The notes beneath the pieces are model-generated. The model was given only the letters and a program-made list of their open reading frames with translations, was not told the origin of the DNA and did no database searches. The position numbers and the translations under genes were made by a program. From the NCBI GenBank assembly GCA_009782915.1, contig WRIC01000006.1:1-64000 (forward strand): DNA of 64,000 nucleotides, read 5' to 3'. Positions 17,495-25,464 of this stretch are shown piece after piece. How positions within the stretch are numbered: position 1 is the stretch's first letter; each line of letters begins with the position of its first letter. The DNA comes from Propionibacteriaceae bacterium. Lineage in GTDB: Bacteria > Actinomycetota > Actinomycetes > Propionibacteriales > Propionibacteriaceae.

Positions 17495-18060
17495 GAAAGA
17501 CCTATCGGGTTGAAGATGTCGCGCAGAGCCTGGGTACGACTGCGGGCGTACTTGGCGTGTTCTTTCTCCGCTGAACGTTGGAGTGCCAGGTCTTGTTTCG
17601 CTTGGGAACGTACCTGGGCTGTTGTTTGTTTGGCATAAGCCTTCATCCAGGCAGTACGCGCCTTTCCTTGGGTGTCACTGGCAGCAACAAGAACCCCTCC
17701 GAGCAGTGCCAGGTCACGCCAGGAATCCAGGTTGGGTGGAAGGCTGCGTGAAGAGGCGACAACCTTAGGTGCATAGGTGCAAGCCAAGATTGCTGCACCC
17801 AGGCGCCCAAAAAGACCTGTTGCCATCATGAGAGCGGCAATGATTTGAATAAACCCATGGCTTCGAACAAAACCCTCCGTGGTTTCAGGGAGAAACCGGG
17901 TCAATTCATCAGGGAGATACTTCTCGGAAACATCGCTGACCTTGTCGACCAAGGGTGTTGCGTCATCCAACAGAGGCTCAGGATCACGTATGGCTTTCAG
18001 GCCATCAACGATAAAGAAACCAGCAAGCAAGGATCGAGAAAGGAAGCGAAATAATCTCAT
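17491..18060 (-). CDS. DoxX family membrane protein
   Basis: The 189-residue protein has about four hydrophobic segments, starting FLSRSLLAGFFIVDGLKAI with the DoxX-type N-terminal helix. A charged C-terminal tail rich in Lys, Gln and Arg begins near residue 145. DoxX proteins in actinobacteria are linked to membrane thiol/oxidant defence; its place divergent from sigR-rsrA fits, but its function here is inferred. No strong Shine-Dalgarno precedes ATG 18060. It shares a 73-bp intergenic region with sigR. Confidence 0.85.
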   Translation of the reverse strand: MRLFRFLSRSLLAGFFIVDGLKAIRDPEPLLDDATPLVDKVSDVSEKYLPDELTRFLPETTEGFVRSHGFIQIIAALMMATGLFGRLGAAILACTYAPKVVASSRSLPPNLDSWRDLALLGGVLVAASDTQGKARTAWMKAYAKQTTAQVRSQAKQDLALQRSAEKEHAKYARSRTQALRDIFNPIGLS

Positions 18061-18133
18061 GGGGTCTTTTCTACCACACCTGAGAACTGCTGAAGACGAA
18101 ATGCGGTAGTCTGGTCACTGGCAAGAAGGTGAT

Positions 18134-18709
18134 ATGACATCAGAAACTCGCAGTGACAAAGCGCAACGCTTTGAACGTGATGCTTTACCCTTCCTTGATC
18201 TTCTCTATGCGGGAGCCCTCAAACTCACACACAACCAAGCTGATGCTGAGGACCTCGTCCAAGAAACCTATACGAAAGCTTTCACTAGTTTTGAGCAGTT
18301 CCAGGAAGGAACAAATCTCAAGGCGTGGCTCTATAGGATTTTGACCAACACCTTCATCAACAGTTATCGCAAGGCGCAACGATCGCCAAAGATTTCTGAT
18401 TCACCAGATATTGAGGATTGGCAATTGGCCAAGGCAGAAACACATGCAGTGACACCGACACCCTCAGCAGAGATGGAGGCGTTAAACAGGCTGACAGATT
18501 CCAGAATCGTAGATGCTATGAAATCACTGAAAGAAGAGTATAGATATCCTGTTTATCTTGCTGATGTGGAGGGTTTCTCCTACAAGGAGATCGCTGATAT
18601 TCTTGGTATTCCTGTTGGTACGGTGATGTCACGTCTCAATCGAGGTAGGACAGGGCTTCGACGGGCTCTTCAGCAGATTGCCGACATCAAGGTGGAGACA
18701 GATGGCTGA
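18134..18709 (+). CDS. sigR: ECF sigma factor, SigR/SigH type
   Basis: The 191-residue sigma factor has region 2 ([20 protein letters not shown] followed by [17 protein letters not shown]) and region 4 ([20 protein letters not shown] then [18 protein letters not shown]). It matches the thiol-stress SigR/SigH group, and its partner rsrA overlaps its 3' end. AAGAAGGTG precedes ATG 18134. The block doxX-aroA-rsgA-hisN on the other strand and bL37, pdtaS and whiB1 downstream match the mycobacterial and streptomycete sigH/sigR locus. No clear SigR-type GGAAT-GTT promoter was found in the short upstream gap. Confidence 0.94.
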   Translation: MTSETRSDKAQRFERDALPFLDLLYAGALKLTHNQADAEDLVQETYTKAFTSFEQFQEGTNLKAWLYRILTNTFINSYRKAQRSPKISDSPDIEDWQLAKAETHAVTPTPSAEMEALNRLTDSRIVDAMKSLKEEYRYPVYLADVEGFSYKEIADILGIPVGTVMSRLNRGRTGLRRALQQIADIKVETDG

Positions 18710-18956
18710 TTATTCGCAGATGTGCAGTTTTGTGATGATGAGAATCAATGCATTCCTTGATCACGAACTTGATGAAAAGGTGGCCGACCAGATGCGTGTC
18801 CATCTGTCGGAGTGTGAAGAATGTCTCAATGAAGTTGAGATTTGGACCATGATTCGCACCAAGGTCAAAGAAGCACATGCTCCTGATCCGGCCCCGGTGT
18901 CATTATTAGAGAAGGTGACAGCGCGCATCCAAGCCCTTGAGCAGGACAGTGCTTAA
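18702..18956 (+). CDS. rsrA: Zinc-binding redox anti-sigma factor RsrA
   Basis: The 84-residue protein binds the sigma factor until oxidised. Cys 8, His 34, Cys 38 and Cys 41 have exactly the spacing of Streptomyces RsrA Cys 11, His 37, Cys 41 and Cys 44, the zinc and disulfide-switch residues. The extra Cys-Cys pair found further on in Streptomyces RsrA is absent. Start ATG 18702 is set by AAGGTGGAG upstream and the 8-bp overlap with sigR. Confidence 0.93.
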   Translation: MADYSQMCSFVMMRINAFLDHELDEKVADQMRVHLSECEECLNEVEIWTMIRTKVKEAHAPDPAPVSLLEKVTARIQALEQDSA

Positions 18957-18960
18957 CCAC

Positions 18961-19035
18961 TCAGGAGTGTGGTCGCTTGCCGTGATTGGCTTTAGAGTTC
19001 TTGCGAGCCCTGCGTCTTCTTCCAGCCTTTGCCAT
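18961..19035 (-). CDS. 50S ribosomal protein bL37 (24 residues)
   Basis: A 24-codon gene runs from ATG 19035 to TGA 18961. The product begins MAKAGRRRRARKN and ends SKANHGKRPHS, nearly the same length and C-terminus as the actinobacterial bL37 first seen in mycobacterial ribosome structures. AAGGAG lies 7 bases before the ATG. It is convergent with rsrA (stop codons 4 bp apart), its usual neighbour. It is easily missed because of its size. Confidence 0.93.
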   Translation of the reverse strand: MAKAGRRRRARKNSKANHGKRPHS

Positions 19036-19143
19036 TGTTATTCTCCTTGGATGATCATCTGCGACCCCTAAGTCTGCCATATTCACCGGCGAGGCGCACA
19101 CCCATAAGTCGAGTGGGGCGCTGTGGAAGGCTAGGCTGGTGGT

Positions 19144-20607
19144 ATGTTGAGAATCCCAGCGGACGTACGCCCCCACCTCGCGCTGGGGGAGACACAGGTT
19201 GCCTTCTTGGAGGCACTGATTGATGACTGGCATATTCTGGCTGATCTGTCTTTCTCTGACCTGGTTTTGTGGGTTCCCGGGGTGGATGACCATCAGTTCT
19301 ATGCCATAGCCCAGATTCGTCCAGCGACAGGACCATCAGCTCTGGAGGAAGATATCGTGGGGGAGTCAATTTCCTATGATCCTTCTCACATGGTGACCCA
19401 GGCGTACCTCTCTCAGAAGGTTTGCGGAACCTCCGACAACAAGATTCAAGCTGGGATACCTGCCGATATTAGTGCTATCCCACTGATGGTGGAGTGCCAG
19501 TGCTGGGGGATTGTTGAAAGGCATACGAATCAGATGGGGGTACGTGCACCAGGGGAATTGGAGGATCACTATCGGGCTATCGCCGACATTGTCTTTGACA
19601 TGGCTTCTCGCGGTGAATTCCCAGACCCAGGACATCGTCGTTTGCGAGGAATCAGTCCACGAGTGGGGGAGGGACTGATCTTGATCGACCCTGACTCGAT
19701 CATCGAGTATGCCAGCCCGAATGCTGTCACCTCATATAGGAATCTGGGTCTCACCTCTGATTTGGTGGGCGAGAACATCATTGAGATGACCATTGGGTTG
19801 ATCCAGGAAACAGGTCACCCTGTGGATGCCCATTTGGCGAGCCATTTTCGTTCCCCACACTCCGATGAGGCAGAAATCGTCGCTGGTGACGCAGTGTTGT
19901 TCATGAGGATCATTCCCTTGATCACTCAGAAGGCCAGAGTTGGAACAGTGGTGCTCTGCCGCGACACCACCGAGATTCGCGAGAAAGAACGTCAACTCGT
20001 CACCAAAGACGCCACGATCAGAGAGATCCATCACCGCGTGAAGAATAATCTTCAAACAGTGGGCGCTCTCCTACGTCTCCAATCGCGTCGAATGACCTCC
20101 CCTGAGGCCACTTTAGCTTTAGAGGAAGCCATGGCTCGGGTCCAGACCATCGCGGTGGTCCATGAGATTCTATCCCAGTCGATGCCAGGGTCAGTGGTCT
20201 TTGATGATGTGGCCGATCGTCTGTTGAAGTTGACTGCTGACCTTGCCTCCGTACGCGGACATCTGGCAACAAGGCGCGAAGGAAGCTTCGGGGAGATCTC
20301 CGCAGAAGTGGCAACCTCACTGGCTTTGGTGGTCACGGAGCTGTGCCACAACGCGGTTGAACATGGTTTGGTGGGCGAGGTGGGCAGTGTTACGGTGGTG
20401 GCTAATAGGCTCGAAGACGCATCCTTGGAGATGCTGGTCATTGATGATGGGCAGGGGCTTCCTGATGACTTTGATGTCCAAGAAACTCGAACCAGTTTGG
20501 GTCTGTCTATCGTGCAAACACTGGTCAATGATCTTCACGGGGAGTTTTCTTTGATACCCAACCCGCAGGGGCCAGGTGCACGAGCGGTGGTGAGGGTTCC
20601 GCTCTAA
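19144..20607 (+). CDS. pdtaS: Sensor histidine kinase PdtaS
   Basis: The 487-residue cytosolic kinase has an N-terminal GAF-type domain (about 1-150), a PAS domain (about 170-280), and a HisKA_2 domain with TIREIHHRVKNNLQTVGALL (His pair at 296-297). A C-terminal HATPase follows, with ELCHNAVEHGL (N box) and VIDDGQGLP. No membrane segment is seen. It matches mycobacterial PdtaS, which phosphorylates the RNA-binding antiterminator PdtaR; pdtaR is not in this window. Its stop overlaps whiB1 by 4 bp, the order found in Mycobacterium. Confidence 0.94.
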   Translation: MLRIPADVRPHLALGETQVAFLEALIDDWHILADLSFSDLVLWVPGVDDHQFYAIAQIRPATGPSALEEDIVGESISYDPSHMVTQAYLSQKVCGTSDNKIQAGIPADISAIPLMVECQCWGIVERHTNQMGVRAPGELEDHYRAIADIVFDMASRGEFPDPGHRRLRGISPRVGEGLILIDPDSIIEYASPNAVTSYRNLGLTSDLVGENIIEMTIGLIQETGHPVDAHLASHFRSPHSDEAEIVAGDAVLFMRIIPLITQKARVGTVVLCRDTTEIREKERQLVTKDATIREIHHRVKNNLQTVGALLRLQSRRMTSPEATLALEEAMARVQTIAVVHEILSQSMPGSVVFDDVADRLLKLTADLASVRGHLATRREGSFGEISAEVATSLALVVTELCHNAVEHGLVGEVGSVTVVANRLEDASLEMLVIDDGQGLPDDFDVQETRTSLGLSIVQTLVNDLHGEFSLIPNPQGPGARAVVRVPL

Positions 20608-20855
20608 CCCATTCTCAGCCGTGAGCGTGCAGCGCGACGTTTCATTGATCGACGCTCCTCTTCACTCAACCCGCCCCAAACTCCATGATCCTGGCCGGCT
20701 TCCAAAGCCCACGTCAGGCAGAGATCTCTGACAGAACAGGCGGCACAGACTTTCTTTGCTTCCTCTATTTGGAGCAAGGCAGGACCAGTATTACCTATGG
20801 GAAAGAACAGCTCAGGGTCCTCAGTCAAACAAGCTGCTTGATGGCGCCAGTCCAT
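20604..20855 (-). CDS. whiB1: Iron-sulfur transcription regulator WhiB1
   Basis: The 83-residue Wbl protein has [4Fe-4S] ligands Cys 9, 37, 40 and 46, identical in number to mycobacterial WhiB1, then the GVWGG turn at 58-62 and a basic C-terminus KRRAARSRLR. The second of two adjacent ATG codons (20855) is chosen: the Shine-Dalgarno AGGAGG abuts the first, and the product then starts MDWRH as in WhiB1. NO-sensitive, normally essential regulator in relatives. Confidence 0.93.
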   Translation of the reverse strand: MDWRHQAACLTEDPELFFPIGNTGPALLQIEEAKKVCAACSVRDLCLTWALEAGQDHGVWGGLSEEERRSMKRRAARSRLRMG

Positions 20856-20910
20856 CATCCTCCTTTATTTGAGGGCAGTCAGTGCATCGCTCATGGTCAG
20901 CAACCGTACA

Positions 20911-20939
20911 AGAATGGCATGGGATGGAGGGTTTTTCAA
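20911..20939 (-). promoter_or_regulatory. Candidate whiB1 promoter
   Basis: On the minus strand TTGAAA (20939-20934) and CATTCT (20916-20911) are 17 bases apart, with a TGC extended element before the -10. A TGTGA half-site (complement of 20956-20960) lies upstream; mycobacterial whiB1 is CRP-controlled, but the second half-site is poor here. Confidence 0.4.
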
Positions 20940-21016
20940 GGGTTTTACGGCAATGTCACACACGTTATTAACGATTTTTGCGGTAAATTCCCCGAAAAAT
21001 GTGAGTGAACTCATAG

Positions 21017-21088
21017 CACCCCCAGGGCGATTCGAACGCCCGCACCCGCCTCCGGAGGGCGGCGCTCTATCCACTGAGCTATGGGGGC
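21017..21088 (-). tRNA. tRNA-Arg (CCG)
   Basis: A 72-nt cloverleaf on the minus strand has acceptor GCCCCCA, D arm GCTC-AGTGGATA-GAGC, anticodon stem CCGCC/GGCGG with loop CTCCGGA (anticodon CCG), and T arm GGGCG-TTCGAAT-CGCCC. The first acceptor pair is G-U. CCA is not encoded. Confidence 0.95.
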
Positions 21089-21142
21089 ATGGGACTATTA
21101 CACTGTATCACCTCCTCGTACCAGGGGCGGTAGGGTTATCTC

Positions 21143-22555
21143 ATGCACATTGAGAGTCCACCTGTTTCTTTCGAACCGAGGTTGGAGCCACCCGAGGATT
21201 TTTCCACCCTGGAGGAGCAGCTCTGGCCTGGGGGAACACGCAGGGATAGTCGTGGTGAACTAACCTTGGCTGGCCACCAGGTCAGTGATCTGGTTGCCCA
21301 GTATGGCACACCTCTGTATGTCATTGATGAAGCAGACTTTCGCCGTCGTGCTCGCAGTTTCACTGAGCATTTCCCTGGGTGGAGTATCCACTATGCAGGA
21401 AAATCCTTCCTCTGCCGTACGGTTGCCCGTTGGATCAACGAAGAAGGACTGTGTCTTGATGTCTGCTCCGGAAATGAATTAGCTGTCGCTTTGTCGGTGG
21501 GTTTTCCCCCTGAGCGCATCTCCTTGCATGGAAACAATAAGACCAGCGAGGAGTTACGCTATGGAGTCAAAGCAGGGGTTGGTTGTATTGTCGTGGATTC
21601 CTTTGATGAAATCGACCGGCTTCGCGTTATCTCTGATGATCTGGGGCGGCCCGTACCTGTTATGGTCAGGGTGACCACAGGAATCCATGCTGAAACCCAC
21701 CAATATGTTGCCACCAGTCACGAGGATCAAAAATTTGGGTTGTCGATCCAATCAGGTCAAGCGCTGAAGGCGCTACTCATCTGCCACGATCAACCTCAGT
21801 TTGACCTTCTCGGAATCCATTCACACATTGGTTCGCAGATCCTTGAAGTCGAAGGGTTCGCTCGGGCAGCTCAGATCACCTTATCCCTGGTCTCTCAGTT
21901 CCAAGACGCCACCAATGACTCCATTCAAGAAGTCAACTTGGGTGGCGGCTTCGGCATCGCCTACGTTGGAAGTGATGAACCATGGGAAATGGAACGTCTC
22001 AGTGATGTGCTGATCAGAGATGTGGAGAAAGGGTGTCATTATTACGACATCCCAGAAACAAAGTTCGCTATTGAGCCAGGGCGGGCCATCAGCGGGCCAC
22101 CCGGTGTGGCTCTCTACACTGTGGGGACTATCAAAGATGTGGACATTGGTGAGGGTTTCTCGCGCAGGTACGTCTCGGTGGATGGGGGAATGAGCGACAA
22201 CATTCGTACCGCTTTGTATGACGCAGACTACACAGCCACCCTCGCCAACCGTACCTCCGTCGCCACACCCACCTTGTCACGAGTGGTGGGAATTCATTGC
22301 GAGACCGGCGACGTACTGGTCAAGGATGTGTATCTCCCTGATGACTTGGCCTTGGGAGATATCCTGGCTATTCCAGCCTCAGGAGCCTATTCACGAGCGA
22401 TGGCGTCGAACTACAACTATGCACTGAAACCTGCTGTGGTTGGTGTTGTTGAAGGGGATACACAGGTGATGCTTCGCAGGGAAACCCTCGATGACCTTCT
22501 GAGGCTTGATCAGGGGGAAATTGGCGTTGGTTTCGAGGTAGAAAGAGAGGTATGA
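21143..22555 (+). CDS. lysA: Diaminopimelate decarboxylase
   Basis: The 470-residue PLP enzyme makes lysine from meso-DAP. It shows the PLP lysine in SIHYAGKSFLCRTV, HSHIGSQI (PLP-stacking His), NLGGGFGIAY (phosphate loop), EPGRAI, the catalytic HCETGDVL motif, and ASGAYSRAMASNYNY (PLP tyrosine). The extended N-terminus is usual in actinobacteria. It heads the lysA-(homoserine pathway gene)-rho series known from Mycobacterium, but hom, thrC and thrB are replaced by thrH. Confidence 0.95.
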   Translation: MHIESPPVSFEPRLEPPEDFSTLEEQLWPGGTRRDSRGELTLAGHQVSDLVAQYGTPLYVIDEADFRRRARSFTEHFPGWSIHYAGKSFLCRTVARWINEEGLCLDVCSGNELAVALSVGFPPERISLHGNNKTSEELRYGVKAGVGCIVVDSFDEIDRLRVISDDLGRPVPVMVRVTTGIHAETHQYVATSHEDQKFGLSIQSGQALKALLICHDQPQFDLLGIHSHIGSQILEVEGFARAAQITLSLVSQFQDATNDSIQEVNLGGGFGIAYVGSDEPWEMERLSDVLIRDVEKGCHYYDIPETKFAIEPGRAISGPPGVALYTVGTIKDVDIGEGFSRRYVSVDGGMSDNIRTALYDADYTATLANRTSVATPTLSRVVGIHCETGDVLVKDVYLPDDLALGDILAIPASGAYSRAMASNYNYALKPAVVGVVEGDTQVMLRRETLDDLLRLDQGEIGVGFEVEREV

Positions 22556-22558
22556 CCC

Positions 22559-23176
22559 ATGGCTATGGAGGTCCTATGTTTCGATCTGGAGGGTGTGTTT
22601 GTCCCAGAGATCTGGATTAATGTCGCCGAGGCAACAGGTATTGATGAGTTGAGATTGACCACCAGGGACATGGCAGACTATGACGAATTGATGACCCATC
22701 GGTTGACAACCCTGGACGCCCATGGTCTGGGGATCGCAGATATCCAGCAGGTGATTTCGACCATGGCCCCTTTGGACGGTGCCCAAGAGTTTCTTGGGTG
22801 GACCCATGAACACTTCCAGGTGGTCATCCTCTCCGATACGTTCTATGAATTTGCTGAACCACTGATGGCTCAGCTGGGGTTCCCCACCTTGTTCTGCCAC
22901 AACTTGGAGATCGATTCTTCAGGCAGGATCGTGGACTACCATCTGCGCTTGCCCAACCAAAAAGAACAAGCAGTACGTGCCTTTCAATCCCTCAACTTTT
23001 CGGTGTTTGCCGTCGGGGACTCCTACAACGACACCCGCATGCTCCTGGCTGCTGAACAAGGATTCCTCTTCTGTCCGCCACAGAAGGTTGTCGATGAGTT
23101 TCCTCAGCTCCCTGTTGTAACCGACTATGACCAGCTCAAACAAGTCCTGATCGAGGTTTCCACCCGTGGGTGGTAG
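22559..23176 (+). CDS. thrH: ThrH: phosphoserine phosphatase / homoserine phosphotransferase
   Basis: The 205-residue HAD-family protein is strikingly close to Pseudomonas ThrH in length and sequence. Shared blocks include CFDLEGVFVPEIWI (nucleophile Asp 9), VILSDTFYEF, LGFPTLFCHNLEI and GDSYNDTRML. Known ThrH dephosphorylates phosphoserine and can transfer the phosphate to homoserine, linking serine and threonine synthesis. GAGAGG precedes ATG 22559, 3 bp after the lysA stop. It may serve as the missing SerB after serA (13.1 kb) or replace ThrB; in vivo role is inferred. Confidence 0.92.
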   Translation: MAMEVLCFDLEGVFVPEIWINVAEATGIDELRLTTRDMADYDELMTHRLTTLDAHGLGIADIQQVISTMAPLDGAQEFLGWTHEHFQVVILSDTFYEFAEPLMAQLGFPTLFCHNLEIDSSGRIVDYHLRLPNQKEQAVRAFQSLNFSVFAVGDSYNDTRMLLAAEQGFLFCPPQKVVDEFPQLPVVTDYDQLKQVLIEVSTRGW

Positions 23177-23219
23177 AAAAGTGTTTGGACACAGATGGTT
23201 ATTGCTTGCACTCATCAAG

Positions 23220-23375
23220 CTACCCTTGATCACTGACTCGCCAGTGACCTGAACGCTCAGAGCCCAGGCGCTCGATTTGACCGGTCTTCTTCAGCACTTT
23301 GAGTTTCCTGGCAACGGTGTGGACACAGGTAGATACACTCTTGTGACAACAATCCACCAATAACATCGCGGTTGA
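23220..23375 (-). pseudogene. Winged-helix C-terminal gene remnant
   Basis: Within the 393-bp gap between thrH and rho, the minus strand encodes a short open stretch ending at TAG 23220-23222. It has a winged-helix tail containing VARKLKVLKKTGQIERLGSE then RSGHWRV. This pattern, 'alternating KLK..LKK.G.IER.GS..SG.W.V', is the C-terminal wing of AlbA_2/RecG-like or Fic-associated regulators. An in-frame ATG at 23366 would give only 48 residues with no good ribosome site, so it is read as a decayed fragment. Confidence 0.6.
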
Positions 23376-23425
23376 ACTTCTTATTTGAACCCGGGGGAAA
23401 CACAGTGTCGTACTATTCGTGATAA

Positions 23426-23453
23426 GCTCTTGGTGGAAAGAGCGATTCGCTCT
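23426..23453 (+). promoter_or_regulatory. Rho leader with mutually exclusive hairpins
   Basis: GCTCTT (23426-23431) can pair with AAGAGC (23438-23443). The overlapping segment AGAGCG (23439-23444) can instead pair with CGCTCT (23448-23453). Only one structure can form at a time, about 120 bases upstream of the rho ATG. No confident promoter was identified; a long 5' leader fits the known autoregulation of rho in other bacteria. Confidence 0.4.
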
Positions 23454-23569
23454 GCCGGGTGAATGATTTTAATCACTTGTCACACCCCCCAACACAATAC
23501 CTCGTGGTCCCGGAAGTGTCTTTGGGTTTCCCCAGGCTTGGACTTATCGAGAATAAGGAGAGGACGTCC

Positions 23570-25099
23570 ATGTCCGAACAGTACGAAGGCATGTTGCTTC
23601 CGCAATTACGTCAGGCTGCCACTGACCTTGGAATTGACAAGGTTGCGGGTCTGAAGAAATCAGAACTTCTGGCCAAGATACAGGAGAAAACCTCAAGTGG
23701 CTCAGGTCGTGCCGGGCGAGATCCCTCCGGAAGCGACAACGCGAGTGTCACCCAGGAGGTGGGTGCTCGCTTGACAGCCTTGGGGATGGACTCCGGGGAG
23801 TCAAGCAAGCAAGATCAGCGCTCAGACAACAATCAGCGCTCACAGGATTCCTCTCGTGACGATGATGATTCAGCCAATGCACGAAGAAACCGTCGCCGTC
23901 GAAACCGTGACCGGCAGAACCGTCGCCGTGGGGGAATGGATCGCATGGAATCTGAGCCGCAGGTGGGTGCAGATGATGTCCTAGCACCAGTCAAAGGGAT
24001 CGTCGACATCATGGAAGGATACGCTTTCGTTCGTACCACGGGATATCTCTCCAGCCCTGATGATGCGTATATGCCTCTCGGGATGGTCCGCAGATATAGC
24101 TTACGTAAAGGTGATCTTGTTACCGGGTCTATCCGTCTACCAAAAGAAGGGGACCGTCGAGAAAAATTCAGCCCCTTTGTTGCTTTAGAAACTGTCAACG
24201 GCCAAGACCCAGAGACAGCAAAAAATCGCCCGGAGTTCGCCAAACTCACTCCTTTGTATCCTCAGGATCGCTTACGGTTGGAGACTGATCCCACCCAGAT
24301 GATCGGGCGCATCGTGGATATGGTGGCCCCCCTCGGCAAAGGGCAGCGCGGGTTGATTGTTTCCCCGCCTAAAGCGGGCAAAACCATGATCATGCAGGCT
24401 ATTGCTAACGCCATCACCGAGAACAACCCTGAGGTTCATCTCATGGTTGTGCTGGTGGATGAGCGCCCCGAAGAAGTCACCGATTTTCAGCGTACGGTCT
24501 CTGGCGAGGTCATCGCCTCCACCTTTGATCGGCCAGCAGATGATCACACCACCATCTCTGAGCTAGCTATCGAACGCGCAAAGCGCCTGGTGGAAATGGG
24601 CAAAGACGTGGTGATCCTTCTCGACGGCATCACCCGGTTGGGGCGCGCATACAACCTCGCCGCACCAGCCTCGGGCCGCATCCTGTCTGGTGGTGTGGAT
24701 TCCGCTGCACTGTATCCGCCCAAGAAATTCTTTGGTGCTGCACGCAACATTGAAGATGGTGGATCCTTGACGATCCTCGCTACAGCCCTGATCGAAACAG
24801 GGTCGAAGATGGATGAGGTGATCTTTGAAGAGTTCAAGGGTACGGGGAACATGGAGCTTCGTCTTCGCCGTGACCTGGCTGATAAGAGAATCTTCCCCGC
24901 CATCGACATTGATGCTTCAGGTACGCGGCGTGAAGAGATGCTGATGAGTCGTGAAGAACTCGGCATTATTTGGAAACTTCGTCGCGCACTATCAGGAATG
25001 GAGGATCAGGCTGCTGTGGAGACCCTGCTGAAACAGATGCAGAAAACCAAGTCCAACCACGAATTCCTTCTCCAGATTTCGAGAACCACCCCCAACTGA
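23570..25099 (+). CDS. rho: Transcription termination factor Rho
   Basis: The 509-residue hexameric RNA helicase has four parts. First, the N-terminal Rho_N helix bundle MLLPQLRQAATDLGIDKVAG. Then an Arg/Asn/Asp-rich insertion of about 85 residues (residues ~55-135, NRRRRNRDRQNRRRGG), typical of high-GC Gram-positives. Next the cold-shock RNA-binding domain with GYAFVRTTGYL. Last the ATPase with Walker A GLIVSPPKAGKTM and Walker B VVILLDGITRLGRAYN. ATG 23570 is chosen because AAGGAG precedes it by 8 bases and the product begins at the Rho_N fold; longer frames upstream lack family similarity. Confidence 0.96.
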   Translation: MSEQYEGMLLPQLRQAATDLGIDKVAGLKKSELLAKIQEKTSSGSGRAGRDPSGSDNASVTQEVGARLTALGMDSGESSKQDQRSDNNQRSQDSSRDDDDSANARRNRRRRNRDRQNRRRGGMDRMESEPQVGADDVLAPVKGIVDIMEGYAFVRTTGYLSSPDDAYMPLGMVRRYSLRKGDLVTGSIRLPKEGDRREKFSPFVALETVNGQDPETAKNRPEFAKLTPLYPQDRLRLETDPTQMIGRIVDMVAPLGKGQRGLIVSPPKAGKTMIMQAIANAITENNPEVHLMVVLVDERPEEVTDFQRTVSGEVIASTFDRPADDHTTISELAIERAKRLVEMGKDVVILLDGITRLGRAYNLAAPASGRILSGGVDSAALYPPKKFFGAARNIEDGGSLTILATALIETGSKMDEVIFEEFKGTGNMELRLRRDLADKRIFPAIDIDASGTRREEMLMSREELGIIWKLRRALSGMEDQAAVETLLKQMQKTKSNHEFLLQISRTTPN

Positions 25100-25101
25100 G
25101 C

Positions 25102-25169
25102 ATGACAAGTGCTGGTGCTTCCTGGCATAATGAGTCCTCGGTGCCGGTTCACGTACTCCCGACCCGGCA
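25102..25169 (+). promoter_or_regulatory. rpmE promoter and leader hairpin
   Basis: ATGACA (25102-25107) and CATAAT (25126-25131) are 18 bases apart, each a 5-of-6 match, with a TGG extended element before the -10. In the leader TGCCGG (25142-25147) pairs with CCGGCA (25164-25169), ending 18 bases before the rpmE start. The hairpin could be a regulatory site for this ribosomal-protein gene. Confidence 0.6.
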
Positions 25170-25187
25170 TGTAACAAGGAGAAAACA

Positions 25188-25403
25188 ATGAAATCAGGTA
25201 TTCATCCTGACTATGTGGTCACACAGGTGAGTTGCACCTGTGGCAATAGTTTCACCACCTACTCAACCAAGGCTGATGGTTCCATCCATGCCGAAGTGTG
25301 CTCGAACTGCCACCCCTTCTATACAGGGAAGCAGAAGATTCTGGACACTGGTGGTCGCGTGGCACGCTTCGAACGTCGCTACAGCCAAGACAAAGCCAAA
25401 TAG
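25188..25403 (+). CDS. rpmE: 50S ribosomal protein bL31, zinc-binding form
   Basis: The 71-residue protein begins [10 protein letters not shown] and has the four zinc ligands as SCTCGNSF and [14 protein letters not shown], so it is the C+ (zinc) form. AAGGAG precedes the ATG. An inverted repeat CTCGGG/CCCGAG follows at 25418-25436 but lacks a T-run, so it is not called a terminator. Confidence 0.97.
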   Translation: MKSGIHPDYVVTQVSCTCGNSFTTYSTKADGSIHAEVCSNCHPFYTGKQKILDTGGRVARFERRYSQDKAK

Positions 25404-25464
25404 CTTCAGGCGGACTCCTCGGGATTGATACCCGAGACTGACCGGTACCCACAGAAAGAACGCT

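Noticed and set aside
25418-25436. Intrinsic terminator after rpmE
   Set aside because: The CTCGGG/CCCGAG hairpin has no T-run on either strand and lies just before prfA.
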